Origin: Alphaproteobacteria bacterium
GTDB lineage: Bacteria; Pseudomonadota; Alphaproteobacteria; Ferrovibrionales; Ferrovibrionaceae
DNA length: 64,000 nt
NCBI GenBank assembly: GCA_017307375.1
Contig: JAFKFH010000011.1
Coordinates: 62,001 to 126,000 of the forward strand
Direction: 5' to 3'
How positions within the stretch are numbered: the stretch's first letter is position 1; each line of letters begins with the position of its first letter. Positions 9,588-19,093 of the stretch are shown in pieces. Position numbers and translations under genes: made by a program. Under the pieces are notes generated by a model, which searched no databases, was not told the DNA's origin, and saw only the letters and a list, made by a program, of their open reading frames with translations.

Positions 9588-10939
9588 GCGGCACCCCCAT
9601 GGGCATCGACCAGGGCCTGAACGAGATGGCGGAAGGCGTCGCCGCGAGCCTCGAAATCGCTGAACTGGTCGAACGAGGCACAGGCGGGCGACAGCATGAC
9701 GACGGCGCCGGCAATGCCCTCCGCCCTTGCCGCGGCGAAGGCGGCGGGCACCGCGGCGGCCAGCGTGCCGCAGCGGGTCACCGGCGCGGCATAGCCGATC
9801 GTGCGCGCGAAATCCTCGGTCGCCTCGCCGATCAGGAAGGCGCGGCGCACGCGGGAGAGATGCGGCTTGAGCTGTTCGATCCCGCCGACCTTGGCCCGGC
9901 CGCCGGCGATCCAGTAGATGTCGTCGTAGCAGACCAGCGCCTTCTCGGCCGCATCGGCATTGGTCGCCTTGCTGTCGTTGATGAAGACGATGCCGCCGAT
10001 CTCGGCCAGGCGCTCCATGCGGTGGGCGAGACCCGGAAAGCTGGCGAGCCCGGCGACGATGTCGGCCCGGCCCAGGCCGAAGGCCCGGCACGCGGCATAG
10101 GCCAGCGCTGCATTCTGCCAGTTGTGGGCGCCGGGCAGCGCGGGGAGGAGCTTGAGATCCAGCACGACATCCGGACCATCATGCAGCACGCCGTCGCGCA
10201 CCGAGACCTGGGCTGTGCCACCGACCGACACGCTGACGAGGTTGCCGTCGAGCCTGGCGGCGATCGCGCGGCAGTAGTCGTCGTCGACGCCGCAGACCGC
10301 GGTGCCGACGCGATGGAATATGTGCGACTTCACCTCGGCGTAATGGGCCATGTCGCCGTGGCGATCGAGATGATCGGGCGTGATGTTCGAGAGAACGCCG
10401 ACCCGTGCCGTCCAGGACGGGGTCAGGTCGAGCTGGTAGGACGACAGTTCGACGACATAGGCGCCGCGCATCAGCAGAGCCGGCAGGTCGAAGACGGCGG
10501 TGCCGATATTGCCACCGACCGCGACCGGCAGCCCGGCCGCCTTGATGACATGCCCGATCAGCGCCGTGGTCGTCGACTTGCCGTTGGTGCCGGTGATGCC
10601 GATCAGCCGCGACGGGTCGATCGCACCGACGAACAGTTCGATATCGCCGATCACCGGGACGCCCGCGGCCTGGGCCGCCACGACCAGTTCGTGCGGTTGC
10701 GGATGGGTCAGCGGCACGCCCGGTGCCAGCACCACGGCGGCCATGCCGGCGAGGTCGAGGCCGCGCCAGTCGGTGAGGTCGAGGCCGGCGGCAACGGCGC
10801 GCTCGCGCCCGGCCGCACCGTCGTCCCAGGCATGCACGCGGGCACCGCCGGCGATCAGCGCCTTGGCGGCGGCAATGCCCGACCGGGCCAGGCCGAACAC
10901 CACCACATCGCGATTTTCGAAGCCGGCGGGCACGATCAT
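9584..10939 (-). CDS. murD: UDP-N-acetylmuramoyl-L-alanine--D-glutamate ligase
   Basis: Adds D-Glu to UDP-MurNAc-L-Ala using ATP. From the ATG at 10939 it has 451 residues (MIVPAGFENRDVVVFGLARSG). The ATP loop GITGTNGKSTTTALIGH, the segment NITPDHLDRHGDMAHYAEVK, and INDSKATNADA and SPACASFDQF near the C-terminus are MurD family signatures. A GTG at 10948 would overlap the mraY stop as GTGA, matching the cluster's habit and adding three residues; neither start has a clear ribosome site, so the start is uncertain by nine bases. Confidence 0.96.
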   Translation of the reverse strand: MIVPAGFENRDVVVFGLARSGIAAAKALIAGGARVHAWDDGAAGRERAVAAGLDLTDWRGLDLAGMAAVVLAPGVPLTHPQPHELVVAAQAAGVPVIGDIELFVGAIDPSRLIGITGTNGKSTTTALIGHVIKAAGLPVAVGGNIGTAVFDLPALLMRGAYVVELSSYQLDLTPSWTARVGVLSNITPDHLDRHGDMAHYAEVKSHIFHRVGTAVCGVDDDYCRAIAARLDGNLVSVSVGGTAQVSVRDGVLHDGPDVVLDLKLLPALPGAHNWQNAALAYAACRAFGLGRADIVAGLASFPGLAHRMERLAEIGGIVFINDSKATNADAAEKALVCYDDIYWIAGGRAKVGGIEQLKPHLSRVRRAFLIGEATEDFARTIGYAAPVTRCGTLAAAVPAAFAAARAEGIAGAVVMLSPACASFDQFSDFEARGDAFRHLVQALVDAHGGAA

Positions 10940-10944
10940 CCGGA

Positions 10945-12033
10945 TCACCGCAGCTTCAGCGTCGACAGGCCGACGAGGGCCAGGATGACGGCGATGATCC
11001 AGAAGCGGATGACGATGGTGGCCTCGGGCCAGCCCTTCTGCTCGAAATGATGATGCAGCGGCGCCATCCGGAAGACTCGCTTGCCGGTCAGCTTGAACGA
11101 AGCGACCTGGACGATGACCGAAACGGCCTCGAGCACGAACAGGCCGCCGATCACCGCCAGTACCAGCTCGTGCTTGGTCACCACCGCGATGGTGCCGAGC
11201 GCGCCGCCCAGCGCCAGCGATCCGGTGTCGCCCATGAAGACGCGCGCCGGCGGGGCATTGAACCAGAGGAAACCGAGGCCCGCGCCGATCAGCGCGCCGC
11301 AGAAGACGACGAGTTCGCCGGCACCGGGCACATGATTGATCTGCAGATAGTTCGCGAATACCAGATTGCCGGCGAGATAGGCGATCAGGCCGAACGAGGC
11401 GCCGGCGATCATCACCGGCACGATGGCGAGGCCGTCGAGGCCGTCGGTCAGGTTGACCGCGTTCGAGGCGCCGACGATGACCAGCACCATGAACGGCGCC
11501 ATCAGGATGCCCAGATTGATCAGGAAATCCTTGACGAAGGGCACGGCGACGCCGGTGGCCAGCGGGGCGCGGGTGATATAGATGATCCATGCAGCTGCCG
11601 CCGCGGCGATCACCACCTGCAGGCCCAGCTTCAGCTTGCCCGGCACGCCGCGCGGGTTCTGCTTGGTTACCTTCAGGTAGTCGTCGTAGAAGCCGATCAG
11701 GCCGAAGCCGACGGTGACCAGCAGCACCGACCAGACATAGCGGTTCGACAGGTCGGCCCACAGCAGGGTGCCGACGCAGAGGCCGAGCAGGATCAGGAAC
11801 CCGCCCATGGTCGGCGTGCCCTGCTTGGTCAGGAGGTGCGATTGCGGGCCGTCGTCGCGGATCGGCTGGCCCTTGCCCTGCTTGGAGCGCAGCCAGTCGA
11901 TGATCGGCTGCCCGAACAGGAACGAAATCAGCATCGCCGTCATGATCGCGCCGCCGGTACGGAAGGTCAGGTACCGGAACAGGTTGAACAGGATGAAGTC
12001 GTCGGCGAGCGGGGCGAGGAGATGATAGAGCAT
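10945..12033 (-). CDS. mraY: Phospho-N-acetylmuramoyl-pentapeptide transferase
   Basis: Integral membrane enzyme that transfers phospho-MurNAc-pentapeptide to undecaprenyl phosphate, making lipid I. The 362-residue protein starts [20 protein letters not shown] and has ten predicted membrane segments. The family motifs [24 protein letters not shown] and [12 protein letters not shown] carry the catalytic aspartates, and [13 protein letters not shown] is the histidine-rich loop. One base separates it from murF. Confidence 0.98.
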   Translation of the reverse strand: MLYHLLAPLADDFILFNLFRYLTFRTGGAIMTAMLISFLFGQPIIDWLRSKQGKGQPIRDDGPQSHLLTKQGTPTMGGFLILLGLCVGTLLWADLSNRYVWSVLLVTVGFGLIGFYDDYLKVTKQNPRGVPGKLKLGLQVVIAAAAAAWIIYITRAPLATGVAVPFVKDFLINLGILMAPFMVLVIVGASNAVNLTDGLDGLAIVPVMIAGASFGLIAYLAGNLVFANYLQINHVPGAGELVVFCGALIGAGLGFLWFNAPPARVFMGDTGSLALGGALGTIAVVTKHELVLAVIGGLFVLEAVSVIVQVASFKLTGKRVFRMAPLHHHFEQKGWPEATIVIRFWIIAVILALVGLSTLKLR

Positions 12034-12034
12034 C

Positions 12035-13468
12035 CTAGTCTTTCCTGCCCGCTGGCGTGTTCGGGTCGGTATGGGCCAGCGCCTTCAGCGCGTCGACGAT
12101 CCTGCCCATGCGGCTGCCGAGCGATCCCTTGACGAAGACGACGTCGCCGGGACCGATGGCCCGCAGCACCGAATCGACGAGATCCGCCGACGTCGCGGCG
12201 TGATCGCCACGACGCTCCGGCGGCAAAGCCCGATTCAGTGCCTGCATGAGCGGGCCGGTGGTGTAGACGAGATCGGCGCCGGCTGCAACCACATCCGGGG
12301 CCAGACCGACATGCAGCCGCTCGCCATCCTCGCCCAGTTCCAGCATGTCGCCGAGGACCAGGATGCGACGCCCCTTGACCGGCAGCGCGCCCACGACCGC
12401 GAGGCCGGCGCGCATCGATACCGGATTGGCATTGTAGCTGTCGTCGATCAGCGTGAAGTCGCCGCCGGCGACCGGCAGCGTGAAGCGCTGGCCGCGACCT
12501 TTCGACGGGCCGATGCCGGCCAGCGCGGCGGCAGCCCGGTCGACGTCGGCCCCGGCCGCCTCGATCGCGGCGAGCACGCCGAGGGCGTTGCGCACCCAGT
12601 GCAGCCCGGCGACGCCGACGCGGAAGCGCAGCCGGCGCCCATGGATCGAGGCCTCGACGTCAGAACCATCGGCCTGCAGCTCGTAGCTGACGGCGCGCAC
12701 GTCGGCAACGGCGTCCAGCCCGAACGAGACGATGCGGGCGATGCCGAGGCGGCGGGCATGGCCGAGCAGGTGATCGAACCACCTGTTGTCGCGGTTCAGC
12801 ACCACGGTGCCGCCCGGCTGCAGCCCGGTCATGATTTCGGCCTTGGCGTCGGCGATACCGGACTCGTCGCGGAAATTGCCGAGATGGGCGGCCTCGACGG
12901 TGGTGATCATCGCCACCTGCGGCTCGACCTGCGCGACCAGCGGCACGATCTCGCCCGCATGGTTCATGCCGATCTCGAACACGCCGAAATCGGTGTCCTG
13001 GGGCATGCGCGCCAGGGTCAGCGGCACGCCCCAGAGGTTGTTGTAGCTGGCGGCCGACGCATGGGTCGCACCCTGGAGCGCCAGGCAATGGGCCAGCGCA
13101 TCCTTGGTCGAGGTCTTGCCGACCGACCCGGTCACGGCAATGACCTTCGCCCCGACGCGATGGCGCGCGGCACGACCCAGTGCCTCGAGCGCGGCCTGCG
13201 TATCGGCGACCACGACCAGCGGCGCGGCCTCGCCGAGCCCTTCGGGTATGCGGGCGACGATCGCGCCGGCGGCACCGGCCTGCAGGGCCGCGGCGACGAA
13301 GCGATGGGCATCGTTGTTCGGCCCCTCGAGGGCGACGAACAGATCGTCGGGCGCCACCGTCCGGCTGTCGATCGCAACGCCCGAGGCGACAAAATCGGTC
13401 AGCACCCGGCCGCCGGTGGCGGCGGCGATCTCGGTGGCGGTCCAGAGGGCCAGCGACTGGTCGGTCAT
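12035..13468 (-). CDS. murF: UDP-N-acetylmuramoyl-tripeptide--D-Ala-D-Ala ligase
   Basis: Adds the D-Ala-D-Ala dipeptide (made by Ddl, also encoded here) to the UDP-MurNAc-tripeptide. The protein has 477 residues from the ATG at 13468. The ATP loop is [17 protein letters not shown], followed by the MurF segments [19 protein letters not shown] and [15 protein letters not shown]. The start overlaps the murE stop by 4 bases. Confidence 0.97.
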   Translation of the reverse strand: MTDQSLALWTATEIAAATGGRVLTDFVASGVAIDSRTVAPDDLFVALEGPNNDAHRFVAAALQAGAAGAIVARIPEGLGEAAPLVVVADTQAALEALGRAARHRVGAKVIAVTGSVGKTSTKDALAHCLALQGATHASAASYNNLWGVPLTLARMPQDTDFGVFEIGMNHAGEIVPLVAQVEPQVAMITTVEAAHLGNFRDESGIADAKAEIMTGLQPGGTVVLNRDNRWFDHLLGHARRLGIARIVSFGLDAVADVRAVSYELQADGSDVEASIHGRRLRFRVGVAGLHWVRNALGVLAAIEAAGADVDRAAAALAGIGPSKGRGQRFTLPVAGGDFTLIDDSYNANPVSMRAGLAVVGALPVKGRRILVLGDMLELGEDGERLHVGLAPDVVAAGADLVYTTGPLMQALNRALPPERRGDHAATSADLVDSVLRAIGPGDVVFVKGSLGSRMGRIVDALKALAHTDPNTPAGRKD

Positions 13469-14922
13469 GCGCGCCTCGCCGCCTGCACGGAAGCCGCGGC
13501 GGCGCGCGCCACCTGGGCATCGTCGAAGGGGCGCACGACGCTGCCCACGACCTGCCCCTGTTCATGTCCCTTGCCGGCGATCACCAGAACGTCGCCGCGG
13601 GCAAGTCCAGCGACGCCTGCCGCGATCGCCTCGGCGCGATCACCGATCTCGATGGCACCGGGACAGGCGGCCAGCGCGGCGGCGCGGATGATGGCCGGAT
13701 CCTCGCTGCGCGGGTTGTCGTCGGTGACGATCGCGCGGTCGGCATGGGCGGCGACGGCCGCGCCCATAAGCGGCCGCTTGCCGGGGTCGCGGTCGCCGCC
13801 GCAGCCGAACACGCAGACCAGCTTGCCCGCGACATGCGGGCGGATCGCGGTCAGCACGGTGGCGAGCGCATCGGGCGTATGGGCGTAGTCGACGATGACC
13901 GAGGCGCCGTCGACCTCGGCCACCTTCTGCATGCGGCCGGGCACGCCGGTCAGATGGGGCAGCGCGGCGATTGCCTTGTCGGCATCGATGCCGCAGGCCA
14001 CCGCCAGCCCCAGCGCGCAGAGCACGTTATGGGCCTGGAACGCGCCGAGCAGCGGCAGATCGAAATCATAATGCCGCCCGAACAGCAGCGCGCCGAGGCT
14101 GAGGCCCGACGCGACCGGTTCCAGCCGCGTCATCATCAGGGCGTCGCCGCCGCGGCCATAGGTCCACAGCGTCAGCCCGCGATCGCGCGCGGCCCGGGTA
14201 AATGCGGCCGATTCCGCATCGTCGGCATTGACGACCGCGGTACCGTCGGCCTGCACCAGCCGCGTGAACAGGCCCAGCTTGGCGGCACGGTAGCTCGCCA
14301 TGTCACGGTGGTAGTCGAGGTGGTCGCGGCTCAAATTCGTGAAGCCGGCAGCCTGGATCGCGATGCCGTCGAGACGATGCTGGTCGATGCCGTGGCTGGA
14401 TGCCTCGATGGCGAGGAAGTCGATCTCGCGCCCGGCAAGGTCGGCGAGTTCGCGGTGCAGCCGCACCGGATCGGGCGTGGTATGGCCGAGGTCGCGATTG
14501 ACGCCCGGTCCGCGCACGCCCAGCGTGCCGAGGCTGCCGGCCCGCAGTCCTGCCTGGGCGGCGATCTCCGCCGCGAAGCTCGCCACCGAGGTCTTGCCGT
14601 TGGTGCCGGTCACCGCCGCCACCTTCGGCGGCTGGCCCGGATGGACACGGGCCGCGAGCCGGGCGAAGGCGGCGCGCGGCTCCGCCGTCCGGATCACCGC
14701 CACCCGGTTCTCGTCGACCGCGACGTCGCCGCCGACCAGGATGGCGGCGGCCCCCCGGGCCAGCGCGTCGTCGATGTAGCGCGCCCCGTCGTCACGCGCC
14801 CCGGTCAGCGCGGCGAACAGGAAACCCGGCCGGACCTCGCGGCTGTCGGCGGTCAGGCCGGCGATCTCGCGATCGCCGCTCACCTGGCCGTCGATGCCGG
14901 ACATGAGGTCAGTTAGACGCAA
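13465..14922 (-). CDS. murE: UDP-MurNAc-L-Ala-D-Glu--2,6-diaminopimelate ligase
   Basis: Adds the third amino acid of the stem peptide. The 485-residue protein shows the ATP loop AVTGTNGKTSVASFAAEIA, the segment NLSRDHLDYHRDMASYRAAK and VDYAHTPDAL. The loop TDDNPRSEDP contains the DNPR motif that in known MurE enzymes binds meso-diaminopimelate rather than lysine, as expected in a Gram-negative. The ATG at 14922 overlaps ftsI by 14 bases; a later in-frame ATG at 14904 (MSGIDG) is a possible alternative start. Confidence 0.97.
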   Translation of the reverse strand: MRLTDLMSGIDGQVSGDREIAGLTADSREVRPGFLFAALTGARDDGARYIDDALARGAAAILVGGDVAVDENRVAVIRTAEPRAAFARLAARVHPGQPPKVAAVTGTNGKTSVASFAAEIAAQAGLRAGSLGTLGVRGPGVNRDLGHTTPDPVRLHRELADLAGREIDFLAIEASSHGIDQHRLDGIAIQAAGFTNLSRDHLDYHRDMASYRAAKLGLFTRLVQADGTAVVNADDAESAAFTRAARDRGLTLWTYGRGGDALMMTRLEPVASGLSLGALLFGRHYDFDLPLLGAFQAHNVLCALGLAVACGIDADKAIAALPHLTGVPGRMQKVAEVDGASVIVDYAHTPDALATVLTAIRPHVAGKLVCVFGCGGDRDPGKRPLMGAAVAAHADRAIVTDDNPRSEDPAIIRAAALAACPGAIEIGDRAEAIAAGVAGLARGDVLVIAGKGHEQGQVVGSVVRPFDDAQVARAAAASVQAARRA

Positions 14923-16693
14923 TCTTCTTCTCCGATTGCGGCGCGTGCACGCCGAGCGACATGACCTGCTGGACCTGGGGGCTGTTGTCGTCGACCGGCT
15001 CGACCCCCAGGATCGGCGCGATGCGCGAGATCACCCGGCCCACGGTCGGGGCGGAGTTCCAGCCGGCGGTGGCGAAGCCGTAGGTTTCCTTGCGGCCCTT
15101 GGGCTCGTCCAGCACGCCGATGACGAGATAACGCGGCTTGTTCAGCGGGAAGACGCCGACGAACGAGGTCATCAGCTTCTTGCGCATGTAGCCGCCATGC
15201 GCGCCGACCTTTTCGGACGTGCCGGTCTTGCCGCCGACCAGATAGCCGTCGACGGCCGCCTGCTTGCCGGTGCCCTCGTCGACCACGAGATACATCAGCT
15301 TGCGCATCAGGTCGGACACGTCGGGGCGGACGACCCGCGTACCCGGCACCGCCACGCCTTCCGGCCGTTTCAGCAGCGTGGCCGGGCGCAGGATGCCGCC
15401 ATTGGCGATCGCCGCGGTCGCGACGCCGAGCTGCAGCGGCGAAATCGACAGGCCATGACCGAACGAGATCGTCATCGTCTCGACGGTCTTCCAGTTGCGC
15501 GGAACCAGCGGCGCGCCGACTTCGGGCAGCTCGATCTGCGCCTTCTTCAGCAGGCCGAGACGATCGAGGAAGGCGCGTTGCACGGCCGGCCCGGCTTCGA
15601 CCGCCATCTTGGCCGAGCCGATGTTGGACGAATACTTGTAGATCTCGGGTACGGTCAGCCAGCGGTTCTTGGCGTGGTCGTCCTTGATCGTGAACCGGCC
15701 GACCACGATCGGACGGCTGGCATCGTAGGAGGAATTGATCTTGGCGTTGCCGTTCTCGAGGACCATCGCCGTATTGATGGTCTTCATCGTCGAACCCATC
15801 TCGTAGACGCCGAGCGTGATTCGATTGAACCGGGCCTCGTCGCTGGCCGTGCCGGGACGGATCGGATCGAAGTCCGGCAGCGAGACCAGCCCCAGCACTT
15901 CGCCGGTATTGATGTCGAGCACCAGCCCGCCGCCGCCGATCGCGTCGAAATACTCGACCGAGCGGCCGATCTCGTCGCGCAGCGCATGCTGGACGCGCAG
16001 GTCGAGGGCGAGTTCGAGCGGTTCGCCGGCCTTGGCGGTGTCGCGCAGTTCCTCGTCCAGCGTCTGCTCGATGCCCGAAATGCCGCGGCGGTCGATGTCG
16101 GTATAGCCAACGACATGCACGGCCAGCGGCCCGAGCGGGTAGAGCCGCCGCTCCTCGTCCTGGAACATCAGCCCGGGCAGGCCCAGGCGATTGATCTCGT
16201 ATTGCTGCCGCGGCGTCAGGTTGCGTTTGAGCCAGACGAAGCTCTTGCCCGAGCCGAGCCGGCCGACGAGTTCCTCGCGCGGCAGATCGGGCAGCACCGT
16301 CAGCAGGCGGTTGGCGGTTTCGTCGGGATTGCCGATCTGGCGCGTGTCGGCATAGAGCGAGGCCATGCGCAGATTGGTCGCGATCATCGTGCCGTTGCGG
16401 TCGGTGATCGTGCGCCGCTCCATCGCCGGGGCGAAGCCGCGGGCCGAGCCGCCGTCGCCGCGCGCCATCGACGGTTCCGAGACTAGGCTGGCCGGCACGG
16501 TCAACCAGGCGAGGCGCCCGACCAGCACGACGAAGACGCCGGCAAACAGCATGCCGCCGAACACCAGCCGGCCGCGACCGGTCTCGACCGCTTCCTTCAT
16601 GCGGCCGTCGAGCTTGACCAGGCTCGGCCGGGCCGAGATGTCGGCCGGCGTGCAGGTCGGCTTCGGCTTGGGTTTGCGGAAACGGCCGATCAT
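14909..16693 (-). CDS. ftsI: Septal peptidoglycan transpeptidase FtsI (PBP3)
   Basis: Class B penicillin-binding protein that crosslinks septal peptidoglycan in the periplasm. At 594 residues it has a cytoplasmic N-terminus of about 45 residues, one membrane anchor (about 46-65), a dimerisation domain (residues 90-250) and the transpeptidase domain. The three catalytic motifs are visible: SxxK in EMGSTMKTI near residue 300, SSN in YKYSSNIGSAK, and KTGT in VGGKTGTSEKV near residue 488. The start overlaps the ftsL stop by 4 bases. Confidence 0.97.
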   Translation of the reverse strand: MIGRFRKPKPKPTCTPADISARPSLVKLDGRMKEAVETGRGRLVFGGMLFAGVFVVLVGRLAWLTVPASLVSEPSMARGDGGSARGFAPAMERRTITDRNGTMIATNLRMASLYADTRQIGNPDETANRLLTVLPDLPREELVGRLGSGKSFVWLKRNLTPRQQYEINRLGLPGLMFQDEERRLYPLGPLAVHVVGYTDIDRRGISGIEQTLDEELRDTAKAGEPLELALDLRVQHALRDEIGRSVEYFDAIGGGGLVLDINTGEVLGLVSLPDFDPIRPGTASDEARFNRITLGVYEMGSTMKTINTAMVLENGNAKINSSYDASRPIVVGRFTIKDDHAKNRWLTVPEIYKYSSNIGSAKMAVEAGPAVQRAFLDRLGLLKKAQIELPEVGAPLVPRNWKTVETMTISFGHGLSISPLQLGVATAAIANGGILRPATLLKRPEGVAVPGTRVVRPDVSDLMRKLMYLVVDEGTGKQAAVDGYLVGGKTGTSEKVGAHGGYMRKKLMTSFVGVFPLNKPRYLVIGVLDEPKGRKETYGFATAGWNSAPTVGRVISRIAPILGVEPVDDNSPQVQQVMSLGVHAPQSEKKIASN

Positions 16694-17097
16694 GGCTGCA
16701 CCATCGCAGGCTTGACGACGGGCTTGGTCACCGGACCGACCGGCCGTGCCGTGGGCTTGGGCGGCTGGCGCGGCCCGCCGGCCTTGGGCGCCTGCGCCGC
16801 CAGGGCTGCCGCGGCCACCCCCTTGAGCGGCAGGTCGGCCAGCGGGATGATCTGGCGCGCCTTGACGGTCGCGAATTCCGGCAGATAGCGCTCGACCCGC
16901 TCCTGCAGCACGTCAGGCCGGGTCATGTAGGACCATTCGGCATTCAGGACCTCGATGTTCTCGCGCTCCTGCGCCAGTTGGCGGTTCATCCCCGCCAGGC
17001 GGTCGTCGAGCCGCTGAACCTCGTAGGACAGCTGGTAGAGGCCATAGGAGACGCCGGCGGTCAGCGCCAGGGCGACGAAGGTAACGGCGCGGCTCAT
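16690..17097 (-). CDS. ftsL: Cell division protein FtsL
   Basis: Small bitopic divisome protein; partners with FtsB and FtsQ to activate FtsW/FtsI. The 135-residue protein has a membrane segment right at the N-terminus (about residues 4-22) and then a leucine-zipper-type coiled coil ([18 protein letters not shown]), as in FtsL. The C-terminal 45 residues are rich in Pro, Lys and Ala, a feature of several alphaproteobacterial FtsL proteins. Sequence conservation is weak in this family, so the call rests on topology, coiled coil and position between rsmH and ftsI. Confidence 0.88.
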   Translation of the reverse strand: MSRAVTFVALALTAGVSYGLYQLSYEVQRLDDRLAGMNRQLAQERENIEVLNAEWSYMTRPDVLQERVERYLPEFATVKARQIIPLADLPLKGVAAAALAAQAPKAGGPRQPPKPTARPVGPVTKPVVKPAMVQP

Positions 17098-18062
17098 GCT
17101 GCGGCCTCCAGGTCGTCGGCCGGCCAGGCCGGCGCGGCGGTCCGCTCGGCGGCACGCAGCTTGGCCGAACGCGCCCGCGGATTGGCCGCGGCCTCGGCGG
17201 CGGCAGGGGCGACGACGCCCTTGTGCACCAGCCGGAAAGACGGCTGGCGCGCATCCTGCGCCTGCGGCGGCAGATGGCGGGAACCGCCCCCGCCCTTGCC
17301 GCAGCGGCGATCGAGGAAATGCTTCACGACGCGATCCTCGAGGGAATGAAAGGTCACGACGGCCAGCCGACCGGCCGGCCGCAGAAGATGCTCCGCCGCG
17401 GCAAGGCCGCGGCGCAGTTCGCCCAGTTCGTCGTTGACGGCGATGCGCAGCGCCTGGAACGTCCGGGTCGCGCCGTGATGGCCGGGTTCGGAGCGCACCA
17501 CGCGGGCGACGATCGCGGCAAGCTGCGACGTGCGGGTGATCGGCGCCTCGGCGCGGGCCTGCACGATCGCGCGGGCCACGTGGCGCGAGCGACGCTCCTC
17601 GCCGTAGAGATAGATCAGGTCGGCCAATTCGGCCTCGGGCAGCGTATTGACCAGATCGGCGGCGCTGTCGCCGCGGGCGCCCATCCGCATGTCGAGCGGA
17701 CCGTCGTTCATGAAGCTGAAGCCGCGCTCGGCCTCGTCGAGTTGCATCGACGAGACGCCGATATCGAGCGCGATGCCGTCGACCGCGTCGACGCCGGCCT
17801 CGGCCAGCAGCTGCGTCATGTCGCCGAAGCGCCCCTCGATCACGGTCAGACGACCGGCCATCTCGCCGGCCAGCGCGCGGCCGATCGCGATCGCGCGCGG
17901 ATCACGGTCGATCCCGATCACCCGGCAATCGGCCGCAGCCAGGATCGCGCGGGTGTATCCGGCCGCCCCCAGCGTGCCATCGACGACGACGGCGCCGGCC
18001 TGCGGGTTCAAGGCAGCCACGACCTCTTCGAGCAGAACGGGAATGTGCGGCCGGGCGGTCAT
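17094..18062 (-). CDS. rsmH: 16S rRNA (cytosine1402-N4)-methyltransferase RsmH
   Basis: SAM-dependent methyltransferase (MraW) that modifies C1402 of 16S rRNA in the ribosomal P site. The 322-residue protein starts [20 protein letters not shown]. Family features are the SAM loop [43 protein letters not shown] and [13 protein letters not shown]. The ATG at 18062 overlaps the mraZ stop by 4 bases. The C-terminal 25 residues are Ala-rich and not conserved. Confidence 0.97.
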   Translation of the reverse strand: MTARPHIPVLLEEVVAALNPQAGAVVVDGTLGAAGYTRAILAAADCRVIGIDRDPRAIAIGRALAGEMAGRLTVIEGRFGDMTQLLAEAGVDAVDGIALDIGVSSMQLDEAERGFSFMNDGPLDMRMGARGDSAADLVNTLPEAELADLIYLYGEERRSRHVARAIVQARAEAPITRTSQLAAIVARVVRSEPGHHGATRTFQALRIAVNDELGELRRGLAAAEHLLRPAGRLAVVTFHSLEDRVVKHFLDRRCGKGGGGSRHLPPQAQDARQPSFRLVHKGVVAPAAAEAAANPRARSAKLRAAERTAAPAWPADDLEAAA

Positions 18063-18490
18063 GACGGCCGCCCCATGCGCGCTTCGCGGGCACGGGCCGC
18101 GGCCTGGGCCTGGCGCTCGGCCCAGCCCTCGGGGCTCCACAGCATGAAGCTCTTGCGCATGCCGGTGAACACGACCGTGTCGGTCAGCCCGGCATGGGCG
18201 ATCATTTCCTCGGGCAGCACGATCCGCCCGCCCTCGTCCCATTCCAGCCGGCGCACGTTCGGCACCAGCGCCATCGTGCGATCCTCGCGCTCGACCTCGG
18301 GCAGGCCGTCCCATTCGGCCAGCAGGGCATCGAGATAGCTGCCGGTGCCACCCTCCACCGCCTGATGGAACAGGTTCGGGAACAGCACCGCCCCCTCCCA
18401 GCCGTCGGCCTTCAACAAGGCACGGAATTCGGCCGGGACGGAGACCCGCCCCTTCCGATCCAGCTTGTTGGTGTAGGTGCCGACGAACAT
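18059..18490 (-). CDS. mraZ: Transcriptional regulator MraZ
   Basis: AbrB-fold DNA-binding protein that in E. coli represses its own dcw operon. The 143-residue protein starts [20 protein letters not shown] and has the two SpoVT/AbrB-like halves, each with the DxxxR motif (DRKGR at residues 11-15 and DEGGR near 85). It is the first gene of the dcw cluster. Directly upstream, four ATGG(G/T) repeats at 10-base spacing overlap its promoter, fitting autoregulation. Confidence 0.97.
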   Translation of the reverse strand: MFVGTYTNKLDRKGRVSVPAEFRALLKADGWEGAVLFPNLFHQAVEGGTGSYLDALLAEWDGLPEVEREDRTMALVPNVRRLEWDEGGRIVLPEEMIAHAGLTDTVVFTGMRKSFMLWSPEGWAERQAQAAARAREARMGRPS

Positions 18491-18570
18491 GCGGCCGAAC
18501 TCTCCCCGCTTCCATGTCCCTTGCCGCCCCGCAGCGGCCCCCTGCCAACGGCATCGCCGGCAGGGAATTT

Positions 18571-18612
18571 ATGGGACGTCATGGGATAGCATGGTACACG
18601 ATGGGTCGTCAA
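18571..18612 (-). promoter_or_regulatory. dcw promoter overlapped by four MraZ-box-like repeats
   Basis: On the strand of mraZ a -35 TTGACG (18612-18607) and a -10 CTATCC (18589-18584) stand 17 bases apart; the bases around the -10 also fit the GCTANNNC form of alphaproteobacterial promoters. On the opposite strand four direct repeats start at 18571, 18581, 18591 and 18601 (ATGGG, ATGGG, ATGGT, ATGGG), exactly 10 bases apart. In E. coli MraZ binds TGGGN repeats separated by 5 bases, which is the same geometry. The array covers the -10, the spacer and part of the -35, so binding should block transcription. The repeats are read on the strand opposite to the gene, which should be checked against known sites. 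Confidence 0.75.
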
Positions 18613-18725
18613 CGCCACGTTAACTGTAAAACCTAGGAAAATGGCCGTTCTCAGGCGATTTCCGGTTCGGCACGGCCGTCCAGGAACCCGGGCATTCCGT
18701 CGCGATTTCGGGGGGTTGTCCCTTG

Positions 18726-18751
18726 GGAACTCATCCGCGTCCCATGGCGTT
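18726..18751 (+). promoter_or_regulatory. EcfG-type general stress response promoter
   Basis: GGAAC at 18726-18730 and CGTT at 18748-18751 are separated by 17 bases. This matches the known EcfG sigma factor consensus of Alphaproteobacteria (GGAAC, 16-17 bases, CGTT). The site lies 51 bases before the start of the DUF883 gene and reads towards it, so this pair is probably switched on in stress or stationary phase. With the dcw promoter it accounts for the 312-base divergent gap between 18490 and 18803. Confidence 0.65.
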
Positions 18752-18802
18752 GCACTGGCCGTCCTCAAGCGTCCCCGTCCCTGCCCCCAGGAGTCCCAAG
18801 CC

Positions 18803-19093
18803 ATGACCACGAAGACCGCCGCCGAGACGATCGAGAACGCCGCGCCCGACCTGGAAAAGGACCTGGCGGCGCTTCGCGACGATTTCGCCCGGGTGAAAGC
18901 CGATATCAGCCGGATCACCCAGGCCTTGGGCCAGCGGGTGGGCGAGAAGGTCGACGGGGCGGTCGAGGAAGCCGCCGTGATGGGCCGGGCCGGCATCGAC
19001 ACGGTCGAGGCGAAGATCCATGAGCGTCCGCTGACTTCGATCCTGGTCGCGTTCGGCATCGGCGTGCTGATCGGCAAGCTGGTCGACCGTTGA
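18803..19093 (+). CDS. DUF883 / ElaB-YqjD-like membrane-anchored protein
   Basis: Small stress-type protein of 96 residues. I chose the ATG at 18803 because CAGGAG precedes it and the upstream in-frame stretch does not look like protein. Residues 20-75 form a charged, heptad-like helix (EKDLAALRDDFARVKADISR) and the C-terminus is a short membrane anchor (TSILVAFGIGVLIGKLVDR) ending in a basic residue, the layout of the YqjD/ElaB family. In E. coli those proteins bind ribosomes at the membrane in stationary phase; whether this one does is not known. It overlaps the next gene by 4 bases. Confidence 0.8.
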   Translation: MTTKTAAETIENAAPDLEKDLAALRDDFARVKADISRITQALGQRVGEKVDGAVEEAAVMGRAGIDTVEAKIHERPLTSILVAFGIGVLIGKLVDR

